DNA of 64,000 bases, taken from NCBI GenBank assembly GCA_002118135.1, contig BDIU01000346.1, forward strand, positions 1-64,000, in the 5' to 3' direction. Source of the stretch: Trebouxia sp. TZW2008. Lineage: Eukaryota; Chlorophyta; Trebouxiophyceae; Trebouxiales; Trebouxiaceae. The notes under the pieces were generated by a model. The model was not told where the DNA came from. It ran no database searches and worked only from the letters and a program-made list of their open reading frames with translations. Within the stretch, counting starts at the first letter, position 1. Each line of letters opens with the position of its first letter. The position numbers and the translations under genes were made by a program. Shown here in pieces: positions 12,501-22,127 of this stretch.

Positions 12501-15500
12501 GAGTTGGCCATACAACAAGGAACATGACATATCCTGCAGCATACCTTGGTGCCCTTCTTCTTCCGTGACTCATACATGTCAAGTCCGCCATCCACATCAT
12601 ATTCCTCATCAACATCCAGCTCCTTCTCCCTTTAGTCATAACAAACATGGTAATGTACATATCCCCATTACATGCAGATGGTCTGGGCTCATCATGAAGT
12701 ATGTTGGACAAGATGCAAGCAAGCTCACTGACAGGAACACCGGCTTGGACAGAAGGGAAACATCACACCAATCTTGAGCCCACTTCAAACTGCTTGGTGT
12801 TGGCAAGACTGCTCAGAAAATGCTGATGAATATCTCAAGCACACCAGAAAGGGCCATGCAAGACACAATCCCAAGGCTCTCATACTAGTCCCAAAACATA
12901 ACAAAGCTGACGCAGCCCTATGCAAATTGTGCAGTTAATCAAACGCCTGAAGCGTTTGCCCTGCCTTGCAATATGACACGTCTGGATCCCAGTAGAAAGC
13001 ACAATGGCAAGGCACAAAGCCAGGCCCTGTTGAACTCTACTAAATTTGAGCCTAAAGCAGCAAGTTGCAAGTGGTGCGGCAAAGTCGCTGAATGAGATGA
13101 TCCCCCGTAACAAGTATGAATGATTACAAGCATTCACCTGAAGCGTTTGCCTTTTCTCATAATGTTGTCTGCCAAATTTGCATCAATGTCAGCTGCCCCT
13201 TCATAGCGCTGCTCAGCGATCAAGTCCCCCAGCTGCTGCTTGTCATCATCTGCGAAGTAGCGCTGCCGCTCTCCCTCATCAAACCGTTGCACCTACACAA
13301 GTCGCAAACTGTGAGGGGTGTCTGGCTGCGCAAATCAACAAACAATGAGTGGAATACAGCTGGGCATTTGAAACTCCCAAGCTGCCGCTTGTCATCATCC
13401 GCAAAGTAGCGCTGCCGCTCTCCCTCATCAAACCTTTGCACCTGCACAGGTCACAGAATGTCAAAGGGTTGTGGATGCATTCAGCTGCTAGTAGTGATCT
13501 GATTGCAGCTCAAAAACAGCTGTTGCTTGTCATCATCCGCTAAATAGCGCTGCCGCTGCCCATTGTCAACACTCTGCACCTACACAGGTCAAGGAAAAAG
13601 CTTTGCTCTCTTGTCTGAGCCTGCATTTGCTTGATGCAACGCGCATAAATTCTTCAGTTTTGATCTTGCTTTTGATGCAAATCAGCCACACCACTGCATG
13701 CACTGGGTTTGTCTTTCGCCAGGAGTTATTGTCAGCTGTTGGGCCGCAAGGCGCTGCCCTTGACAATGAAGTAAATACAGCATGTGGGTCCAGCTTACCC
13801 TCTTAGGTTTCCGGCCGCCTTCAGGGGCGCCTTGTCCCACAGCTGCCCTGCCAAAAGCCCCTGGCACTGCCCTGCCCTTGGAATCTAAAGCTGACAGCTG
13901 CACTGATCCCGCCTTACGTGACTCAGCGCCTCGTGACTCACCCACTGAAGTTGACTCAGCAGCTGAGGCTTGAATTACGTCTGACTGAGGACCAAGGACC
14001 AAGGTTGGTTGCTTGACACCCATTAGACGCGCTCTCAAAGCTGCTGCTGTTGATTTGTTATCCTCACCTGTTCATATACACAACATCTATGAGCTTTGTG
14101 CAATCACTAGCACAGATTCACGTAATCTCACAAAACCAAACATGGAAGCACAGGGACAACTGAAATGATGTGACCCTCATTCCTGACTCTGAATCCATCA
14201 GACGTGCTCTAAGAGCTGCTGCTGTCAATTTGTCATCCTCACCTGTAAGCAAAAAGTATGAACGTGCTATGTGCGTTCACAAGCATATACGGAGGCAGGC
14301 TGACGGCGTATATGTTTGAATGGATTCCACATTATCGCCGGCAACAATGTCAGCATTAGTTGACTGTTGCATTCAGGTTTCTCGAAACAAGGTATTCAGC
14401 AGGAGCATACGTCGAGTTGGAATCAATGCTGTGGTCCAGGATAGTAACACTGTTGACTGACTCTCGCGCATGTGATGTCTGGGACAACACGCACCCTGAG
14501 CAGCGTTCGCAGCATTACATTAGTATTTGGGCCACACACCTAGCACATGTGCTGGAAAGCGTGACCTTTTATTACTATAATGTTATTGTTAGCATTTGTG
14601 TCAATATAATACGTACCAGCAGGAGCAGCCTGAGCATTACTAATGCGTGCCCTGAGAGCTGCAGCTGCCCCTTGGTTGCCACCGGAAGGGCCTCTTGGAA
14701 CTGCCCTGCCTCCTTCAGCATCAGAGGACTGGGGCCTTTCTGGAAGCCCTTGCCTGCTGTCAGAATCTGAGCTGGCCTGACTGTGTACCTCTTCTTCTGC
14801 AGAAGGGCGACCACAGTGTGTGTGTGTGCATGTTGCATTCATTGTGCAAGCTGTACAGTAGCATATGTATGATAGCAGCATCAGAAGACTGAAGCCTTCC
14901 TGACGGCCCTGCCTGATAGAGTCTGAGGCAGCCTGGTTCTGGTGCTCTTCTTCTGCATAGAGGCGATCAAACCATATGTAGTTTTCGTGAACAAAGATGC
15001 CATGCAAGACGCTCTAGGACAGGCGCTTGGTGGCCAGACTGTATGCTAACCTTGCACCCCATATCAAATCTGTACAGTAGCTGACATACAGAAGCTGTTG
15101 TCAGGATCACTAAACGTTGTCAACAAGGACCATGTTTGCTCTACACACCTTCAACATTTGCACCACTTTGCTTGCTGGTCTGCAGAGCCTGGAACTTGTC
15201 CATGAAGGGGCCGTCATTGCTGAAAGCCTTCATTTCAGAAGTCACAGACGCCAGCAGCTCACCCTATGTGCTGTTTGGATTCAAAAGCCTTGGATTCATC
15301 GCAGGCCTTTGACTTTGTTGCACGCTCTTGTTAACTTTGCACACACTAGCACACACTAGCACACTACAGCACATTTGAGGGTAGTGTTATTTGCATACCT
15401 CCACCAGCTTGCTGGTCTGCAGAGCCTGGAACTGGTCCATGAAGGAGCCGCATTGCTAAAGGCGTTCATCTCAGAGGCCACTGGATCCAGCAGCTTTGCC

Positions 15501-18500
15501 TGCTTGCTGTTTGAGCTCAACAACGTCAAATTCAATGAAGTTCATTGACCTTGTTGCACGCTCTTGTTAACTTTGCACACACTGACACACTATAGCACGT
15601 TTGAGGTCAATAGGGAGGCATACCTTCAGATGTCTGCTGGCTGGTCTGCAGAGCCTGGAACTTATCCATGAAAGAGCCGTCATTGCTGAAAGCATTCATC
15701 TCAGAGGCCACAGACGCCAGCAACTCAGCTTGTTTGCTATTTGGGTTCAACCCCCTTTGGTTTGAAACCCTACTCCTTGCTCCTTTCTGATCTGTGTCTT
15801 TGTCTGTGCGTCTGCTTGTGTCACGATCACTGACTCTACTGTTATCCCTGACTCTGTATGTGCGTCTGTCTATGTCATGAGTGCTGCCTCTGGCACCATC
15901 CCTGTCTCTTCTCACATTCTGATCCCTGTCTCTGTCTGTGCGTCTGTCTGTGTCATGATCACTGGCTCTTGCTCTGTCTCTTTGGCTGTCTCGCTGACTG
16001 TCTCCAAGTCTGTCTGAGCGTGTGTCACCTTCCCTGTGGCTGTCACCTTCCCTGTCTCTTGGCTCTGCTGAGGAGTCCCTTCTGTGCAGCTTCTCCCTGG
16101 CTGAGTCAGGTCTGTCTGTGTCAGAGATGCGAGGCTGGTTATGCTGTGATTGTGGCGCCCCTGTGCTTCGCCTGCACACAAGACATCACACGGTTTTTTA
16201 TATTTGCTCTAGCATGCAACTGTCATGCCTCGTAGCCTAGACAGTAAACGTTTGAGTGACTTGCTCAGGAAGTATACAACGAATGGCTGCCAACAGAGGA
16301 AAGCATGCAGTAGTAGTGTTCAGGAGAATCCTCTACAGCAACATCTTTTGGCATCCCTAAACCTTGACACACTCATGAACAAAACACTGCCCTAGTCAGT
16401 GGTCAGACACACGAATATATGTTCACCTCCAGGACAAAGATCCACTCTCAGCAGGTCGCCGCATTTGGGATCTGCTGGATTTAACATCCTGCAAGTAATG
16501 TGCTGCATCAATCCTGTCCTGTCTGTCTGACATGCGTGCGTCTGAAGCTCCAACCCTGGCTGATCTGTCTGACATGCGTGCGTCTGAAGCTCCAACCCTG
16601 GCTGATCTGTCTGATGTGCGTGCATCTGAAGCTCCACCTCTGGCTGGTCTGTCAGACAAGCGTGCGTCTGAAGCTCCCCTGGCTGAGTCCTCTGCCTGAG
16701 CTGCTGCTGCTTGACGTTCTTTGGCAGCAAGCAAATGTGCCTTGGCTGCAGAACGCAAAAGTTGAAATCAATGACATGCAATGCGACATCAAAATGAACA
16801 ACAACTATATGAGTGTAGAAGTGCTGCAGGTCATACATGTCAAGGAAAAGCAATGCAATACTATCAGAAATTGCGCTTCTTGGGCCATCAGGGTGGGGTG
16901 AGGGTGGGGCGAAGGTGGGGCGGAGGGGGGTGGGGGGTCCAAGGAGGGGTTGAGGTGTGGTTGCAATGCTGCTTACCATGGGCTGCCCTAGTATCTGTCA
17001 GACCAGCAGTCAGCTCAGCCAGTGAGCCCCACTGATCTGATACAATATCGCCAACCCTACGACCAAAGTTGGGATTTGACTCATCCGTGGCTTGCTGCTT
17101 GGCGCGGGCCAGGGCTTTCAAGCGCCAGCTGGCGCCGCCATCACCAACTCTAGATGAGGTAACCTTGCCTATACAGTAGCAAAGTTTTTACAGCCCAAAA
17201 CCTGACGCGACATCAGTAGCTCAGCAGACTACGCAATCTTCAATGCAAAGGCCGCACAGTATAGCAACAGGTCACGGTGGTTGCAAGGTATAGCTTATAC
17301 AGCAGAGATGGTGATGTCATCTGAAACAATTCTCCAACACAGAGCATGGCAAACGCTCTGGCAGAAGACAAGCTTCACCTTGAGGTTCCCCAGCCACCCT
17401 TATCAACCCCTCCTGAGGCCCAGAGAGCTTTGCTTGGGGATCTGGCATCTGCATCATTAACACAGCATCTCGAGTGTGCACATACATTTGTCTGGCAAGG
17501 TCTCTTTATGTCATGTTATACATTCTTGAGGACCAAGACAAAGTCTGATGCTGTGCTTGAATTGCAGACTACAAGTGACAGAGGGGACAATCCTCAAATC
17601 TTCAGAAAGGCAGGATGCCCAATGTATACTGGAGGTGCAGCTGGGTATTTTACCAGGTGAGTGATGCCAATCCAAAGTCTCCTATACAGTTCACTAGCAT
17701 TGCTTTTATTGACGCTTTAGATGCTTTATCATGCCAAGAGTCAACTGGATAGGCCTTCAGGCCATTGCAGCATGCCGCATTCATTACTACAGAATACTCG
17801 GTTGCTGTAACAGCAGCACTTATTGCCGCTAGAAGCTACGACAACTGCTGATTGGAAGGTGCGATCAGATTGTAGAACTCACCTTCTGTTCAGCAGGTTT
17901 AGCCCCAGGCAATGGTACAGCATGTTAAGCCATGCGCACTGTGCACTACCACAGCATACTTGAATCTCAACAGAACTGTAATTATCGCTAAATGGTCTGA
18001 TTTTGATCATTTGGAAGCGGCTTCCACAGGACAAAAACACACCTTCTTTTCAGCAGGTTTGGCCCCAGGCAATGGTACAGCATCTGCATTAGCAGCTGCT
18101 TTGGGGAAGCTCTTGGTCATCCAGTCCTCGCGCTGAACATTGCTGGCAGCTGCCGCAGCAGCTGCTGCAGAAGCTGAGGCAGCAGCTGGCGAAGCAGCTT
18201 CTGTGGCAGCTGCAGGAGCATGTGATGGACTGGCTGCCTCACTGTCTGACCCTGAATCTGCAGTATAGCAGCATATTTGTATGTTGTTCAGGGCTTGCTA
18301 TGTTGAAGCAGGCATAAAATCAGGTGCATCTATTACAGACGCAGAATCACGCAGAAATATTCTGGCTGCTTCACTGTCTGAGCCTGAACCTGCAATACAG
18401 ACAAACTTGCTCTGATGCTCATGGCTTGCTTTGCTGCAGCGATGATTGATGCAGCAGCTTCTGTTGCAGCTGCAGGAGCATGTGAAGGACTGGCTGCCTC

Positions 18501-19378
18501 GCTGTCTGACCCTGAATCTGCAATGCAGCACACATTGTTGCAAAGCGCACACAGCTCGCTTTGTTGCAGCAAATTTTGATGTAAGTAAAGCAGATCAGTC
18601 TGTTGCAGCTCAGTCTCATGCAATAGCTTGGCTGCCTTGCTGCCTGAGTCCAATTTGACATGCCACCATTTATGCCATTTGAGGTTATACCAGAAGAACA
18701 AGCACACTGCTAAAATGCAGCAGGCCAACTTCCAAAAAAAAAGAAAAGTCTGCGCCATTAGGCGTCTTAACGGGAGCCTCTGTCTAAAGAGGCAGCCTGA
18801 CTTGCATCTTGCAAATTCTGTGATGTACAGCTCTTGGGCAAACAGCCTTTCAGCAAGGGTTGACTCAAGCTGACTTGAACCCAGATGCAACATCCTCGTA
18901 AATGCAGGACTGTTTGAAGCTGCTGCAAGCATTGGTGTACAGGTGAGCCTCATGAGCTGCAGCATGGCCAATTACCTGATTTGCCTCCCAACGGTGCGTT
19001 CTTTTGCTCCTTCTGCTTCCTCTTTTTCTTGTCCTGCAGCATGCAAGGTGGGCATTGCATGCACCAGGGCGGCATTGCCATTGTTGCCGAGTCAGGGATG
19101 CAGGCAATCCAAGATTCAGGTGTTGTTGGTGCATGTTGCAAGGACTTGATGCTTCATCTTATTAAGACAACACATGACTTGTGTTTCCTGAAGTGGTTGC
19201 AGCAGCTGGCTGGTGGCATCATCTTGGTCAATTCAGGCGCGAGTCTGCATGTTACATGCATAGCCTGGAGCCTGCATACCTTTTTGTCCTTTTTCTTCTG
19301 CTTATTTAGCGCTTTGCGTTCTTCTTCAAGGGCCTTGTCAGCTTCTGACCTGTCCACGAACTTGATGCCTGCCAACAT
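6544..19378 (-). CDS. CWF19L2: CWF19L2-like spliceosome disassembly factor, 15 exons
   Basis: Exons, 5' to 3': 19378-19280, 19033-18976, 18257-18043, 17163-16977, 16745-16427, 16171-15624, 14796-14617, 14067-13799, 13292-13138, 12629-12545, 11643-11486, 9948-9816, 8700-8509, 7991-7828, 6640-6544. All phases agree and give 952 codons plus TAA; human CWF19L2 is of similar length. N-terminal Lys-rich helix, REDWM motif (near residue 110), GDGGASWRLKAL (near 130), an Arg/Asp-rich linker, EEYDVDGG, then CwfJ_C_1 (about 710-850: CNLCFGS, EGHCIIVPTEH, IETAM, CIPVPP) and CwfJ_C_2 (about 850-950: LPYF-like FPYFHVEF, FVHVIDDE, ending WDAYDWTKQLA). Cwf19 proteins act in the nucleus on the intron-lariat spliceosome and with the debranching enzyme. 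The intron after the exon ending at 9816 uses a GC donor (GAG|GCAAGT). Most exons carry decayed partial copies beside them. Start: first ATG of a Lys-rich reading frame, no upstream exon seen. Confidence 0.92.
7278..7302. repeat. perfect 10-bp inverted repeat (hairpin)
   Basis: AAATCAGCTC, a 5-base loop ATGAG, then GAGCTGATTT. It lies in the last intron of the CWF19-like gene. No T-run follows, so it is not a terminator. Role unknown. Confidence 0.7.
8313..8449 (-). repeat. downstream partial copy of CWF19-like exon 13
   Basis: Repeats the 3' part of exon 13 (8700-8509) almost exactly, from VVHCIPVPP to IETGGK, with its own donor (AAG|GTGAAT). It lacks the 5' part of the exon (SDVIFIETAM). 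This is a donor stub in the sense used here: exon 3' part plus donor, placed downstream. Only a few codon changes separate it from exon 13 (for example PAIAAKAP against PTVAGKTP), so it is the youngest copy in this gene. An acceptor-like TCACAG precedes it, so inclusion as an extra exon cannot be excluded. Confidence 0.8.
8746..9060 (-). repeat. three acceptor stubs of CWF19-like exon 13
   Basis: Copies of the intron end CATCTGCAG plus the first about 70 bases of exon 13 (NDVIFMETVMRL...VVHC) occur at about 8749-8826, 8871-8948 and, more decayed, 8996-9060. Period is about 122 bp. Each copy runs out before the exon's donor. They lie upstream (5') of the complete exon. Confidence 0.85.
9331..9368 (-). 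repeat. donor stub of CWF19-like exon 12
   Basis: Repeats the last about 30 bases of exon 12 (coding CLLQMHMAE) and its GC donor region (GAGGCAA), about 450 bp downstream of the real exon end at 9816. No acceptor part is present. Confidence 0.75.
9387..9431. repeat. AT/AC-rich simple sequence
   Basis: Alternating purine-pyrimidine stretch of ATAT, ACAC and GTAT units in the intron between CWF19-like exons 12 and 13. Low-complexity only. Confidence 0.6.
9626..9686. repeat. (ATTC)n microsatellite, about 15 units
   Basis: Uninterrupted tetranucleotide repeat within the same CWF19-like intron. Expected to vary in length between strains. Confidence 0.95.
10125..10835 (-). repeat. four acceptor stubs of CWF19-like exon 12
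   Basis: The acceptor plus the first about 55 bases of exon 12 (coding GRLVEGHCIIVPTEH) recur at about 10125-10190, 10355-10412, 10575-10633 and 10775-10835, upstream of the complete exon at 9948. Spacing is about 200-230 bp. The farthest copy is the most diverged (GHCIMFATDHIA). None keeps the exon's 3' half or donor. Confidence 0.87.
11110..11360 (-). repeat. two donor stubs of CWF19-like exon 11
   Basis: The end of exon 11 (coding QTAYLAIPAR), its GTATGG donor and following intron (with AAACAAACCCTA-like sequence) recur at about 11285-11360 and 11110-11195, downstream of the true exon end at 11486. Spacing is about 165 bp. Both copies have damaged frames. Confidence 0.75.
11744..12385 (-). 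repeat. acceptor stub array of CWF19-like exon 11
   Basis: The acceptor (TTTTGCAG) plus 5' part of exon 11 (QQVKRDRSAQIAEHRRTSNAL) recurs at about 11744-11828, 11912-11932 (cut by the gap), 12027-12098 and 12165-12250, with a further exon fragment near 12355-12380. Copies also share intron sequence (GCAGAAGGCAAG...ACAGGCACGTTGACGTA). Period is about 175-190 bp. Similarity falls with distance from the complete exon at 11643. Confidence 0.87.
11838..11911. other. assembly gap (74 N) inside a stub array
   Basis: Unknown bases. The sequences on both sides are the same stub unit, so the assembler probably failed on near-identical tandem copies. The number of copies here may be wrong. Confidence 0.95.
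13380..13581 (-). repeat. two acceptor stubs of CWF19-like exon 9
   Basis: TGTGCAG or TGTGTAG plus the first about 60 bases of exon 9 (VQRFDEGERQRYFADDDK) recur at about 13380-13443 and 13516-13581, upstream of the full exon at 13292. The second copy is more diverged (VQSVDNGQRQRYLADDDK). Confidence 0.87.
14195..14247 (-). repeat. acceptor stub of CWF19-like exon 8
   Basis: Acceptor plus the 5' part of exon 8 (EDDKLTAAALRARLM against EDNKSTAAALRARLM), about 180 bp upstream of the full exon start at 14067. Confidence 0.85.
14870..14955 (-). repeat. acceptor stub of CWF19-like exon 7
   Basis: TATGCAG plus EEEHQNQAASDSIRQG..., a diverged copy of the start of exon 7 (EEEVHSQASSDSDSRQG) about 155 bp upstream of it. 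Confidence 0.83.
15145..15525 (-). repeat. two donor stubs of CWF19-like exon 6
   Basis: The 3' part of exon 6 (KQAELLASVASEMNAFSND...FQALQTS) with donor region recurs at about 15153-15260 and 15394-15525, downstream of the true exon end at 15624. The Arg/Asp-rich 5' part of the exon is not copied. Between them lies a short GCACACACTAGCACA-type repeat. Confidence 0.83.
16495..16680 (-). repeat. in-frame 42-bp repeats coding a 14-residue unit
   Basis: Within CWF19-like exon 5 the unit GASDARMSDRSARV occurs about four times in a row with few changes. This is a coding minisatellite adding charged, probably disordered sequence, and unlike the stubs it stays in frame. Confidence 0.9.
16891..16945 (+). 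other. G-tract run, possible G-quadruplex
   Basis: Repeated GGGG/GGGTGGGG tracts on the plus strand; C-rich on the sense strand of the CWF19-like gene. It starts about 35 nt into the intron after exon 4 (end 16977). Confidence 0.6.
17878..17928 (-). repeat. donor stub of CWF19-like exon 3
   Basis: Repeats the end of exon 3 (VPLPGAKPAE then K codons) about 165 bp downstream. The stub has a GTGAGT donor, a better consensus than GTGTGT at the real exon end (18043). Confidence 0.83.
18345..18660 (-). repeat. acceptor stubs of CWF19-like exon 3
   Basis: CTGCAG or similar plus the start of exon 3 (SGSDSEAASPSHAPAAATEAA) recurs near 18345-18390 and 18430-18518, and in traces near 18625-18655. Full exon starts at 18257. 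Period is about 130 bp. Confidence 0.82.
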
Positions 19379-19988
19379 GTCTGCTCAAAGCGGCAGCTGA
19401 AGATCTAAGATCTTTTTGTGGTGTGGAATGGACGAAACCGCCTTCAGCTCACAATGCGACACGCGGGCGTCTCTAGAAAGTGGCAGCTCACGTCCATACG
19501 TGCATGCGCTGGTGATGCATCGCCTGTGTGCATGCGCTGTGCGCTTTGCGAGCTCTGCGGGACTGTTCGTCGTTTCATCTCCTATTGCAAAGCTTTCTGC
19601 AGTTTTCGGAAATGGCTTGCAGCGCCAAGTTGTCTGAAAGCGACGCTTGCAGAATGACAGCTTTGGCGCAACAATGCCTGGTCAGCAGTTCGCATGCTAC
19701 ACACACGAGGCGAGCAGCATGCTCGACCTGCTTGGGCTTGACAAGCAGATCAGTCCGTCCAAGTCCAGCTACGCAGGTCGAAAATGCAGTTCCCTCCCTG
19801 CAAAACACTCAAAAGTGATTCAAATGACTGACATTCTGCGGTTCTGTGGATCTTTCAGGCATTCAGATCAAGACAGCATAACAGCAGTCACTCCATGAAA
19901 GCTGAGCAGAGTATCAGGTGACAATGCCTGCTGTCAGCATGCTCTGCCGCGTATACGTGCCCAAAAAGAACACCTCGCGCACCCCAAC
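19379..19988. promoter_or_regulatory. divergent spacer between CWF19-like gene and ispF
   Basis: About 600 bp separate the CWF19-like start codon (minus) from the first recognised ispF codons (plus). The stretch is richer in CpG than the introns around it (for example near 19420-19560), as expected of a shared promoter. Short open frames on both strands match nothing I know. The missing ispF N-terminal codons may lie here. Confidence 0.45.
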
Positions 19989-21425
19989 TTGCAGTTTTGC
20001 ACACTGCTCCGCAAGTTTGGACTCCTGTCCAGGTGTCTGACAGCCGCAAGTGCAACAGCATCACCACCAGCACCTACAGCTGCGACTACTCCAGAAAGCG
20101 CTCATCAGAGCGCTGCCCCAGTCCTGCCCTTCAGAGTGGGCTATGGCTTTGACCTACACCGCCTTGTTGAGGGCAAGAAGCTGGTCATTTGTGGAGTGGA
20201 TGTGCCACATGTAAGAGGATGCGATGCCCATTCAGATGGTATGTATGCACAGCCATTGTACACTATGTGCTGCATTCAGATCATGCAGCTGGAAGTAGTT
20301 GCCATAGTTGCTCTTATGCAGTCAGATGTAGAACATCAGGCCATGCACCACCACTGACACAGAATTTTTGACTGACTGTCTTGCTGATGGCTTTGGCTCA
20401 ATGCACAAGTGACCTTTGTGTGGTACATTCAGGAACAAGCGCAAAGTCACTCTCTGCTTTACAGAGCATCCGCAGATTGCATTGCCTTTGTGCGCAATCT
20501 CTGGACAGCTTCAAGACTTTTCATTCATCTTGGGCAACTGTTTGACAGTCAGAGCATGCACTGAGGTCATTTCTGCATGGGCTCAACAATCAAACACTCA
20601 GGCACATCAGTTTCAATGGGGTGTGTCAGCAGTTGCAAAGCATTGTGCAGGTGATGTGGCGTTGCATGCCCTCACAGACGCCATTCTGGGCGCACTCTGT
20701 CTACCAGACATAGGCCAGCTGTTCCCAGATACTGACCCAAAGTGGAAAGGAGCAAACTCAGATACTTTCATTCGGGAAGCGGTGTGTCAAGACTGTCATG
20801 TGTTCTTGTGCTGCAGTCGTCATCTCTGCTTTCTCATCACAGTGCAATCTACCATCTGTTTCGTCGGACACTGTTTGATGTGCCATTTGGACAACATTGA
20901 TCATGAGCTGCCTCATTACTCATTGCTGTTAGTGTACGCTGTGCAGAGGCCATGAAGGCATAGACATTGCCATGTGTTGTGTCAGTGTATCCAGATTGCA
21001 TGCAGGTACGCTTGATGCATGAGAGGAAATATCAGCTAGGCAATGTAGACATCACAATCATAGCCCAGCAACCAAAGCTAAGTCCACACAAAGAGAAGAT
21101 GCGAGATCAACTATGTCATCTGCTAGGCTCACACCCTAGCACTGTCAACATTAAGGTGAGTGCTGTACAATTGCTTGATGTAGTTTTGCCGCGTTTTTAC
21201 TGCACTTTAATCATCAAAGAGTTCCAGTCCAAGCTTGCTGTGAAGTGTCTGTGGCAGAGCTATGTTGTGGCAGCATTTGCACTAGTCTGGCAACGTGCAC
21301 TGTGAGACTTACTGGACTTGGTGGCGTGTTTGACACAGGCCAAAACACATGAGAAGGTGGACAGTCTAGGTGAGAACAGGAGTATAGCGTGTCACACTGT
21401 GTGTACACTGATACTACAGAATTGA
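19989..21425 (+). CDS. ispF: 2-C-methyl-D-erythritol 2,4-cyclodiphosphate synthase
   Basis: IspF makes ME-cPP with release of CMP, the fifth step of the plastid MEP route to isoprenoids. Exons: up to 20238, 20651-20781, 21006-21155, 21339-21425; phases fit, about 205 codons from 19989. GYGFDLHR holds the metal-binding Asp and His, [13 protein letters not shown] the third metal His, and [14 protein letters not shown] the substrate loop; [15 protein letters not shown] and a short C-terminal exon (AKTHEKVDS...SIACHTV) complete the fold. The last exon is diverged: the usual GRGEGIA reads as GENRSIA. The N-terminal stretch is Ser/Ala/Pro-rich, like a plastid transit peptide, but no in-frame ATG was found downstream of the stop at 19896-19898, so the start may be in an upstream exon. 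It shows no stub copies of its exons. Confidence 0.9.
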
Positions 21426-22127
21426 AGCAACCTTGGGCGTGAAAGCAATGGGATGGTCTGAGTAATGTTGCAAATCTCTGCATCACTTGATGCGCTCCTG
21501 CTCTTTGTTTACATGCTGCAGTGATTGATACTTCCCGAGTGTGAACTGAGGCTGTGAAAGCTAAACTTGCAAGGAAGAAGCCAGCGTTAAATTTGCTCTC
21601 ATAGTACAAAGCGAGTTGTGTGTCAGGGTTTTATCCCAGTTTTCTGGCTTGATCAATCCACATGGCCACGTGCATATATAGGCTGGCTATATGGGCTATA
21701 TATAAGCTGGCATTGGGTGTTGTTACTGATACCAGTCTGACCAGTGTGCAGCGTGAAAGACTTGAATGGCATATGGTTTCTGTACATCGCGATCAAAAGA
21801 ATGCCTGGTGTATCTCGTGTAAATTGACTGTCTGGCATACCAGGTGCTGCAAGTTTCGATGCATCAAAGTTTGATGCATGCTTCTAGCAAGAGGCAGACC
21901 AGAGCAGCTTGTAGCAGAACAGCCCTAAGGCTCGCCCCTCCGGCCAACCGCCCCAAACTGATAGCAAATGAGTTTCAACTTCGCGTTGCCCGCCTGTGCA
22001 AGCCATTGAGTCTAGCAATGTCTTTTCATGTGTTGTCGTAATGCTGGCCGCTTCGCAATGCGGGCACGCCATGCAAGTCCGGAACTTGCCAGCCATATAC
22101 GAGCCGTAACCATCTGACGCCTGCGAG
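21426..22127. other. spacer between ispF and TTLL-like gene
   Basis: Holds the ispF 3' UTR and the promoter side of the next plus-strand gene. TATATATA-like motifs lie at about 21673-21710. No exon recognised. Confidence 0.45.

Noticed and set aside
19528..19898. Frames upstream of ispF as its missing N-terminus
   Set aside because: None joins exon 1 in the right phase with a convincing donor and acceptor, so they were not added to the model.
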